NCBI RefSeq assembly: GCF_040712315.1
Contig: NC_134017.1
Span: forward strand, 54,655,136-54,719,135
From: Castanea sativa
Taxonomy: Eukaryota > Streptophyta > Magnoliopsida > Fagales > Fagaceae
Length of the DNA stretch: 64,000 nt
Reading direction: 5' to 3'
How positions within the stretch are numbered: position 1 is the first letter of the stretch; every line of letters begins with the position of its first letter. The position numbers were made by a program, and so were the translations under genes. Below, in pieces: positions 55,350 to 64,000 of the stretch. Under the pieces are notes generated by a model that was given only the letters and a program-made list of their open reading frames with translations, was not told the DNA's origin and did not search any database.

Positions 55350-56713
55350 ATTAAGTCATTATCATTTAAAACTTTAAAAAAAAAAAAAGTAATTAAGGAT
55401 GAGTGGAGTAAATAAATGTCTTACCAGTATAAACCACACGCTCACCCATGGGACAAAACCCACAAGGGACCTTAAGGTTTGTTTGTTTGTTCTTTTTCTT
55501 TTATTCTTTTTTTCTTTTTCCTTCTACTAAGTAATTAAGGTGAATAAAAGGAATAGATGAAGTCCTTATTTTTTAAATATTTAAGAATCAAAGTTAAAAC
55601 AGGCATTAAAATTTCACCCTTTTTTTTTATATATCAAAGATTAGAAGTAATGTATTCTATCTTTTTTTTTTTTTAAGGAAACATTAATACTTATTAGAAT
55701 ACATGAACATGAAAATAGTATATAGAATTTTTTAAACAGGTTTATAATATATTATATAACCAGAGTACCACTCCAAAGATGAAAAGTATAATATATTAAA
55801 AAAATATTTTTTAGAATTTCGGAAAATGGACATCTTTATTTTTCTTATGGGTCCGACTGTAAACAGATATCACATGTATATAGACTGCCAATCGGGCCAA
55901 GCTACCATAAAGCCGAACGATTTGGCACGAAATTATTTAGGTGGACATTGATATCTTTGTAATATAAAGTAGTGGAACTGTTTGTTTTATTTTATTTTAT
56001 GTATAAAAATATATTAACGAAAAAAAAAAGAGAAGAAAGAGATGAGATTGAAATAGGCCCATCTCAATCACAACCCAACAAGAGAGGGAGTGTATTCAAT
56101 TTGGGAAAGAAGCTAAAAGGTAAAAACCAAGGGGTGGAATGTAGATTCAACAATGCTTCAATGACACCTTTGGAGTCTCCTTCAAAATATCATATTGGAA
56201 CACCGCAAGTTTGATAGCTTGGAAGACAATTTGGGCTTCTCCTTGACAAAGACCTTAATCTTCCGATGAACCAAAACGCGTTCAGATAGCTGGTGGGTGG
56301 ATGATACCACCAGCATAAACTGTATTACCAAGAGCAACCATTTCGGCATTACCACTACACACCCTTTTTTGATTATAAATAACATAAAATATCTTGAAGT
56401 TGCACATTCCAAGGAGTGAATAAGACAGTTTATAATATAAGCCTATCTTGATCTAAAGGCAACCAGTAATTGAGGATGGAAGACAACGACTCCACCTTTT
56501 TTACCTATACTAGTTCATGATAAATGTCTTGCAAACCAAAAGTAAGGAATGCAGCAACATAGAAAAATATCTTAATGAATACTTGCACATTTCAGAAAAC
56601 ACAAAAATTGCCAACAAAATATAAAATTAGATAGCGATTTCTAGATTGAAGCTGTAAAGAAGATTGCGTCCTCAGGATGGAAAACAACAGCTCTTTCAGA
56701 ACTCTTGGAGTAA
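55350..56713. other. Intergenic and 3' flank of the E1 beta gene
   Basis: The part next to 56713 should hold the 3' UTR of the minus-strand gene. No canonical AATAAA was recognised on that strand in the first 150 bp. The minus-strand segment 56410-56210 has a coding-like composition (GNAEMVALGNTVYAGG in one frame) with stops; a gene scrap is possible but not identified. Confidence 0.5.
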
Positions 56714-59700
56714 TTACTGGCAAAGCTGCTCAACGGCTGTTACAATCTGGGCAGGCTGAACCACAGTCCACTCCTCCAATGTCCCAGCATATGGAGTTGG
56801 TACATCCTGTGAAGACAAACATATAATGGGGGCGTCCAAATAATCATTGAAATTCTCGGTGATAGCAGCTGTCAAACTAGCACCAATACCACCAGTCCGC
56901 ATGCACTCCTCCACAATCAGCACACGATGCGTCTTTTTCACTGAATTCCCGATTGTGTGAAGATCAAAAGGTTTCAGTGACCTGATATCAATTACTTCAG
57001 GATCATAGCCCTTGTTCACCAAAGTTTTAGCAGCCTGCATTACATGATACCTCATCCGGGAATAGGTTAAAATAGTGACATGCTCCCCAGGCCTAACCAT
57101 TTCAGCTTCTTCAAGAGAACATACATACTCTTCATCTGGAATTCTCTCTTTGAGGTTGTAAAGCAAAACATGCTCAAATAGTATCACTGGGTTCTCACTT
57201 CGAATTGCAGCTTTCATCAAGCCCTTCGCATTATATGGGGTTGAGCATGCAACCATTTGAATTCCAGGGATTGATTGGAAATATGACTCAAGACGCTGGG
57301 AATGCTCAGCCCCAAGTTGCCGACCAACTCCACCAGGTCCACGAATAACAATCGGGATTTTAAACTGACCACCAGATGTGTAGTGGAGCATGCCACAGTT
57401 GTTAGAGATTTGGTTAAAAGCTAGAAGTAGAAATCCCATGTTCATTCCCTCAACAATTGGCCGCAGACCAGTCATGGCAGCTCCAATACCCATACCTGTA
57501 AAGGAGTTCTCAGCAATAGGAGTGTCAAGAACCCTGAGGTCTCCATATTTGGTAGCAAGGCCTTTGGTCACCTTGTATGATCCTCCATAATGACCCACAT
57601 CTTCACCCATTACACATACAGTGGGATCCCTGTCCATTTCTTCTTCCAAGCCTTCCCGTAGGGCCTCAAAAAGCAAAAGTTCATGCCTGAGGATATTACA
57701 CAAACTGATTACTACCCTGAAATAATACTAAGAAAAAGAATGAAAATACACGGAAATATTAATACGATGCTGTTCACATAGTTCTGTTCAGCACAGACGA
57801 AATAGAAATCAATTTTAGTTACTACCCACTCATGAATCTCAGTTGAAAAATAACCACAGAGACATGGCATGCACATAAAAAGAATTTTCAAATCAACACT
57901 TTGGAGATGTGTTGATGAATATGAAAATAAGTCTGCACACAGAATGGAGGATTCAAAAATCTGATAGTCAAACCAGGTCAAACCAGTGCTTGGTTCCTTA
58001 AGAACCATCAGTGATATGCTATCGCTTAAAATAGCAGTGTAGCACATCTGCAATCTAAATGATTTAGAGGAGAAAAAAGGACGATGCCACTTGGCTGATT
58101 ACAACCACTCTTAATAAGAGATTAAAAAAAGAAATACCCAACACTTTTGATACAGAACATACTGAGCAAGAGTTTTCTTTCTTTTTTTTTGGGGTTGGGG
58201 GGGGGGGGGGGGGCGATGTAGTCTTTTATCTAAAAAGTCGTAGCATTATAGAACATCTTAGACCTCAAACATATTAATCAACATCTTACAATTCAAAAAT
58301 GAATATACAGAAAACATGATTATCACATCTGAGTTAGTTCTGACTAAGACAGCTCTTTAAGGCATCTGTGGTTTGCTATAAGCCTATAAGAAGCACATAT
58401 ACTTTTAAAGAGAGCCATGTTGATATTTATCTTAACCCCTTGACATGAATCTAATATTGGTAAAGAAAAAAATTGAGTTATCAAGCATAAAAGGTCATAT
58501 TTTGCAATTAAAAACAATAAATTATATGTATAACTTCACCATCAAATCTGCTTGAGACACTTTGTCAGGGTGTTAATTATTTGTCAAGCATCAGTAAAAA
58601 TGAGAGATTGTTGAAGTTCTAGCTCATGCACCGTGATGCATTAGGTTTTAAATTTAGAATAGACACCTCTCAACACAAGAGATGAAAAGTCATAATCATT
58701 TGAAATATTTGAAAGAGGCAAGAGAAAAATGCCCAGCAAATTTAATGCATTCAAAAGATGTAATTGAAAAAATGTTTGCTCACAGAATCTTTTACAATTA
58801 GTTTCATGGTGTCAAACATCCATGGGTTCTTTTTCTATTATACATCTGGTGCATCAAGAGCCCCAACCACAACCCTCCCTCTTTCTCACACACATAAAAG
58901 GTCTTACAAATCTGGAAATATTAATTTGTATGTTGGTGTATCAAAGTTCTGTTAATGAGAATGAAATGAGCTAGATTGAAATCCATATCTGACCCTAGCC
59001 CTTTGGCAATATCTACAATGAAAATTAGTTGTTTAAGTATAACCTAAATTGGGCTCAGTTTGAACCAAAAATCCTTATATTGAGACTGTAGACCATATAT
59101 GGAAATATTACAGTAAAAACATATTTTCACCCATCTTGAAGAGCACAACTATTCTTAATGAATAGCTATTGTTTTGGTTTCCTGAAATTCCAAGTAGAAA
59201 TGTCCCAGATTGAATTGTTTGAGCACTATCATAAATGAAGTAAATCTCCCCATTAATTTTTACCAAATTTTGAATTACATTCATCTTAGTTATAAATCAG
59301 AAAACATAAAATAATCAACTGATTCATTCATTAGATTGACTAAACACTGAAGGCCTTCCACCAGAGGTCCAGTGTGTTCAAGTAATCTTCATAACTAAAA
59401 CTGAACTTCTTCAAAAGCAAAGAAATCACTGTAATAGATGTAGTAAATAAAGAACTTGGATCAAAGAAAGAAGAGTCATGGTCCCAAAATAATAATTTCA
59501 TTAGTATCATATAGTTAATCAATCCATGTTCCAAAATCAATGATTGAACATCGTTGAATATTAAAAACCAAAACATAGTAATCATAAGCAGAGCTACCAT
59601 GGTGCAAACTTGTGAAGCATAATCCACTCAGCTATCAATACAAAATCCCACTATCTGTTGCTAATGTAAATTATGGTTGCCTTGATTAAGAAATGAATTA

Positions 59701-60169
59701 GAACAACCAAGCAGTCCACATAATCACAAAAAACGAACCATACCCGGGTTTCGAAGCTGTAGAAGCTGCAGAACTATCCGCCTTAGTCTACCAAAAAAAA
59801 AAAAAAACAATTCCCACATAATTCCACACAATTTTATTCAAAAACATGTAAATATAAGAAAGTGAGAGAAGGGTGGTTAACTGCAACTGCGTTAGTAATC
59901 AATTTCTGAGCCCTGTGAGCTTTATGGACCACACTTCCATCAGATCTGACAACCAAAAAGCTTCCTTTCCTCTCTGAATCAAACACAATATAAACAAAGA
60001 TTAGATTTTTACAACAAAATTAAAGAGAGCGACTAAGAAAGAACACAACAGCATTTGGGTTTGAATTACCTGAGACTGAGAGAGATCCGCCAGATGGGAG
60101 GTGGAGTTTTCTGGAATCGAAGGATTTGGAGGCTGATAAAGCGGTGGCAGCTCCAACAATGGTGGCCAT
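56714..60169 (-). CDS. PDH-E1 BETA: Pyruvate dehydrogenase E1 component subunit beta, plastid, 4 exons, 402 residues
   Basis: Forms the E1 heterotetramer with E1 alpha. It decarboxylates pyruvate with thiamine diphosphate and passes the acetyl group to E2, supplying plastid acetyl-CoA for fatty acid synthesis. Exons: 60169-60070, 59973-59882, 59787-59744 (44 bp), 57686-56714. All introns are GT-AG and phases agree (1, 0, 2), giving 1209 bp with stop. Residues 1-75 are Ser/Ala/Lys-rich and poorly conserved, as in a chloroplast transit peptide. From about residue 80 the protein follows the plant E1 beta family closely: [89 protein letters not shown], and the usual end [20 protein letters not shown]. 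Length is close to the roughly 406 residues known for the Arabidopsis plastid protein. No lesion seen. The third intron is 2057 bp. Confidence 0.95.
58197..58213. repeat. G17 run in intron 3 of the E1 beta gene
   Basis: Seventeen G residues preceded by T9-GGGG-TT on the plus strand, so the transcript carries a C run. Mono-G tracts of this length are unusual, and the true length may be uncertain because of sequencing slippage. Confidence 0.8.
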
Positions 60170-60179
60170 TTGACTTGAG

Positions 60180-60214
<35 letters not shown>

Positions 60215-60560
60215 GGAAAAGAAATGAAGAGAGAAAGAGGAAGTGGGTACGAATTTATATTAAGAAAAATGAAATTTGAGTGAGAGAGAATGGGCGGAGA
60301 AATTGAGGAACAACAACACTCGACAACAACAAAAGGCTTCGTGTGTATTTGTATTTATATTGAATGTGTGTTTGTGATAATTGCTATGTCTCTGTGTGTT
60401 GTGTGTGTGTGTGTTTCTCACCAGTTTGTGCTATATTGGTCGGCGATTTATTTCATACGATTTGAGAGACAGCCACTACTTTTAACAACCAGCATAGTTT
60501 CCATCGCCACTTCTCTCTCTCGCTCTCTTTTGTGTGTTTTTTAGGTTTTTATTGTCTACA
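60170..60560 (-). promoter_or_regulatory. 5' UTR and promoter region of the E1 beta gene
   Basis: On the gene strand a (CT)14 tract lies about 15-43 bp upstream of the ATG (60184-60211), typical of pyrimidine-rich plant leaders. Further up are a CA repeat (60394-60414 on the plus strand reads GT) and a second GA/CT patch (60510-60527). No convincing TATA box was identified and the transcription start is unknown. Confidence 0.6.
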
Positions 60561-60736
60561 TTGACTGTGTAATTGGTATACAAATAAAGATAGGCCAAGT
60601 GGCATTGAGAAGGGTAGTAATGTCATTTCATCTGAATTTTATAACTCCTTTTTACTTTTACCAATTTCTATCTTTGTTGGCTTGGTTTAGGTGGAGAGTT
60701 ATGGTTGGGTGCAAAGGGAATCCATAGACAATTCTT

Positions 60737-60769
60737 TCTTCTTCTTCTTCTTCTTCTTCTTCTTCTTCT

Positions 60770-60814
<45 letters not shown>
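60737..60814. repeat. (CTT)n followed by T43
   Basis: About twelve CTT units grade into a T run of about 43. The minus-strand frame reads poly-Arg/Lys and is not a gene. Confidence 0.9.
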
Positions 60815-61242
60815 CATTTTAGTGATAGTTTCGTTGGTGCCTTGGTGGCCTACCTGAACCAACCCTTAAGTCCCTAAACAAGTAACAAGCTGCTCATTAC
60901 TGTCACGTGGGGGAGACCTGGTTCTAGTGCTAAAATCAAACCATTAATCTAAAACCCACTAAAAATGTAAAATAGATAAATACTACGGTGTAATTTCACC
61001 CAAAAAAAAAAAAAACTTATCAAAAAACAATTTCACACAAAAAATGCTCCTACATAACTATTCAAAATTATATAATTTGCTACAATATCATGTAAATATA
61101 GATCACAATTGTAGCTTATTAGGTTATATATAACTTTCTTTGCTATTTATTATTCCCTCTCTCTTCCATCATTCTCTCTTCTCTCTAGACTATCAGTTTA
61201 TGATGCAAGACCATCTTTGATGCAAAAAAAAAAAAAAAAAAA
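60815..61242. other. Intergenic, no gene seen
   Basis: AT-rich with an A19 run just left of the next element. No gene. Confidence 0.5.
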
Positions 61243-63904
61243 GGATAAACTACATAAATGGTCCCTATCCATTATATCATATTTCAATTTGGTCTATAAC
61301 CTTTTAATTGTATCAATTTGATCTTTAACCTTTTAGTGTTTTGTCAACTTAGTCCATGTAGTTATCTCATAGATGGAAAATTCAAACATGTCAAAGGGCC
61401 TACATAAAAAATAAATTTATTGCCACATCAATAGACACATGTCCTGCCACGTTAGATTTTTTTTTAACACAAATTAATTTAACCCCAATCAAATCTTTTT
61501 TTATATATAAGAAAATGTGTGTTGAGGCTCATTTTTTGAAGAAAGCCCACCAGCAGGAAGAAGCTCAACAATATGGGCAAGAAGAAAGTTAGCGGATTAA
61601 TAGGAAAGAACCATTAACGGCAGGAATAATGGATCATAGGCCCATAAAATAAATAAATAGGTTTTGAAAAAAGCAAATGAGCCCAGATGAGCCCAATGGA
61701 GGAAGTAATAAACTCATGGGCATTATGTAATGAAGAAAAGCAAGAATGGGCCGCAGCAGGCCCGATGTAATGAAGTAAGAAAAAAAGGGGTTGATGGAAA
61801 GCACATGAGCCCCAAGGATGAAGGATAAAGTAATTGGGCCAGGGAAGCCCAAAAGAGTGAGCAAGGTGCCCATGGGAATGCAAAATTAGAAAATGGATCG
61901 AGGATGCCCAAAGAAAGCAAATGGGCTAAGGATGCCCAAGGAGAAAGAAATGAGACAAAATAGCCTACAAGCAATGTAACGGATTGGGAAAGCAATGTAA
62001 ACGTGAATGACCATACGGAGTCATTGAAAGAAGGCTGGGCAGCAGGCCCAAAGAGGCCCAACAAACACAAGTCCAATGACACCGTGGCAAGAATAGCAGA
62101 ATGGTGTGGCAGGAGCAACAACAAGACTATGGATAAGGCAAGAAATGGACTAAAAGGAGAAGCCCAAGCAAGGCGCAGCCCTTGGAAAGAAACAGACCAA
62201 TAAAGAATGAAAGACCAAAAAATTCACGCTATAAGAGGTCAAGGGTGGGCAACAGAACGCATAGACGAGCCCTAGACCACGGCAAACGCATGAGCAGCAA
62301 ACAGGTTTGGCGTACACAAGAAGTGGAGCATGCGCAAGACCCAGGCTCTACTAGCCTGTACCCAGCCAATACAAGAGTGGTGATGAGAAGACCACGATGA
62401 ACAAACAAACAAAATAACCTTCTTTGTCTGGTAATGGAAAACGTCATAGTCAGCACAAGTAAGTGGTGGTGGCTTAGGTACTGATAGACTAGTAGTGGTC
62501 GGCAAAGACACCCAAACCAGACAAAGGTTGTTAAGGGGTAAAGTGGTAAAGAAACAGTCACGGCAGGCAGTATATAAAGAGCATTTGCTATGCACAGTAA
62601 AAGGGTGGGAACAGTAGCAATCATCACAAAAGTGATCGCCATCACGCTGCACAAGAAAGCACTAAAGAAAAGAGAGAAAACAAAAATGGAGAATTGAAAT
62701 AGTAAAACAGGGGAAGGAAACAGAGAGAAAAAAGAAAAATACCAAGAGAAATTAGAATGGCAGGCATGCACCAATGGGTTTTCTCCTTCTCTCCCTCTTA
62801 AAGCTTACCCTCTATTAAGGAATACTCTTGGGCACAAACCATTTAGGTTTGTTCCTTCAAAATGTGTAATTTTTGCTGCAAGATGCTCCTGCGAGGTTAC
62901 CCACATTGAGGAAATGGTTCCCTCCTTGGGTACAGCCCCGTAACTAAGCTAAATATGGCAAACTAGTTATATTCTTCTTTGACTTTACTGATTATTGCTA
63001 TATTTTCTCCTCTAGCCTTTATTATTACTCTTACAACCCGTTCCCTTCTTTTATTTTAGCGAAAGATTGTTTATTTAGTTTGTCTAATAGTAACGTATCT
63101 CGCTTGTCATTACTTTGTTTCGCCCATTCTGCCACAACTTTCTTCTACGGCAATTTCACCTGCCGTGGGCATGTGACAATAGTTTCGGGAAATAGAGGCA
63201 TAGTTTGTGCGCAAGCCGAACCAAAGTGAGTTGCAATTGGACCGGTCCCGACTCTCTTATCCAGAATACTTGGGCCCAATGCGGCAGGAGGCAGTCTAGC
63301 CCAAAAACACAAAAAGGCCCACCACAATGTGCAGATTTTATTAAACAGGGGAAAACCCAAATTAAATTTAAAACACATATCTTCCTAAAATCCAAAATCC
63401 CTAACGGTGAGGACGTTGGCGCCTTCTCCTTCTAGCGGCACGTTCTTTCTTCCAGCAACGCCTTCTCTAAAAGGTGCTGCTGAAGTAGAGAAGATGCTGT
63501 CGAAAGAGAGAAGGTGCACTGGAAAGAGAATGCGCCGCTGTCCTCACTGTTAGGGATTTTTGATTTTAGGGGGATATGTGTTATAGATTTAATTTGGGTC
63601 TTCCCCTATTTAATAAAATCTACAAATTTTCTTATCAAAAAAAATTTTGATTTGGGTTAAATTAATTTGGGTTTAAAAAAAAAAAAAAAAACTAACGTAG
63701 TAGGACATGTGTCCGTTGATGTGGCAATAAATTAGTTTTTTATTTAGGGCGTTTGATACATCAGTCTTTTCCATCCATGAGATAACGGTAGGAACTAAGT
63801 TGATACAACACTAAAAGGTTAGAGACCAAATTGACACAATTGAAATATTAGAGACCAAATTGAAATATGGTGTAAAGGATAGAGACCATTTATGTAGTTT
63901 ACCC
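61243..63904. mobile_element. Foldback element with about 370-bp inverted arms, split by a solo LTR
   Basis: The outer ends are GGATAAACTACATAAATGG and the complement of CCATTTATGTAGTTTACCC. The left arm (61243-61519, resuming 63332-63420) pairs with the right arm (63535-63904). Shared blocks include AATTAATTTAACCC, GATTTTATTAAA, AGGGGAA, AAATCCCTAACRGTGAGGAC and their complements. Removing the inserted LTR leaves about 855 bp. A-rich 9-mers flank both ends (AAAAAAAAA and AAAAAATAA), compatible with a Mutator-type 9-bp duplication but low in information. There is no transposase. The 115-bp centre has its own GAGAAGGTGC/GCCTTCTC repeats. Confidence 0.75.
61520..63326 (+). mobile_element. 1807-bp solo LTR with ATGTG target duplication
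   Basis: Starts TGTTGAGGCTC and ends GGCCCACCACA. ATGTG flanks both ends (61515-61519, 63327-63331). The interrupted foldback arm becomes continuous with its partner once the insert is removed, which proves the boundaries. A TATATAAAGAGC box lies at about 62571. No protein domain or primer-binding site is present inside, so this is a solo LTR, probably gypsy by its length. The overlapping short frames are not genes. Confidence 0.85.
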
Positions 63905-64000
63905 AAAAAATAAAAACCACAAACATGTGGTTTAAGCTTTGTTGATCTAAGTAGATCGATTTGTTGTCTTTCTCACGTCTGGATTTGACGGGGGATTTCA

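Noticed and set aside
55972..56412. Short frames 3' of the E1 beta gene
   Set aside because: Stops in all frames; the coding-like minus-strand stretch could not be assigned to any family with confidence.
60668..60862. Lys/Arg-rich minus-strand frame
   Set aside because: Translation of the CTT and poly(T) tract.
62229..62774. Minus-strand frame of 181 codons with hydrophobic segments
   Set aside because: Lies wholly in the 1.8-kb solo LTR, with no recognisable family and an overlapping alternative frame of similar quality.
61518..63332. Complete LTR retrotransposon between 61.5 and 63.3 kb
   Set aside because: No primer-binding site, coding domain or second LTR inside; the arm comparison shows a single LTR.

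Overview
This is a plant nuclear window, most likely from a woody eudicot. It is AT-rich and gene-poor, with GT-AG spliced coding sequence, dense LTR retrotransposons, MITEs and foldback elements, and one recognisable host gene for a plastid enzyme. Fagaceae is a guess from the general style of the repeats; the sequence does not prove it. No rRNA, tRNA or CRISPR was seen.

Layout. 1-11.7 kb: AT-rich intergenic DNA with small MITEs, a solo LTR (6552-7243) and a hAT-like non-autonomous element (9820-11280). 11.7-20.0 kb: a decayed Ty1/copia element (A, 11742-about 15344) that abruptly joins a second copia element (B, about 15345-20016). B has lost its 5' end but keeps an uninterrupted reading frame of about 1416 codons. 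20.58-31.43 kb: a complete Ty3/gypsy element of Tat type with two 761-bp LTRs and a perfect TATAT target duplication. Its gag-pro frame ends in UAG followed by CAA UUA, the tobamovirus-type leaky-stop context, and pol then continues in frame with three further nonsense codons. Between pol and the 3' LTR lie 151-bp tandem repeats and a spliced but broken gene on the opposite strand.

31.4-49 kb: a mosaic of non-autonomous elements. It holds Mutator-like foldbacks with 10-bp target duplications (33482-34452; 46411-47601), a small gag-bearing LTR element on the minus strand (about 36663-38602), solo LTRs (38827-39613, 39695-40753, 41625-42346), an LTR with primer-binding site (42654-43711), a SINE (44754-44917) and an array of GTGACGAAA-type palindromes. 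49.3-54.8 kb: a 5.56-kb PIF/Harbinger element with TAA target duplication and relics of both its transposase and Myb/SANT-like genes.

56.7-60.2 kb (minus): the only intact host gene, the plastid pyruvate dehydrogenase E1 beta subunit, four exons and 402 residues. 61.2-63.9 kb: another foldback element whose left arm was split by a 1.8-kb solo LTR with an ATGTG target duplication.

The genes do not form a pathway. The E1 beta gene serves plastid acetyl-CoA supply for fatty acid synthesis; everything else is transposon biology at different stages of decay. Boundaries were read by eye: elements with target duplications are firm, the others approximate.
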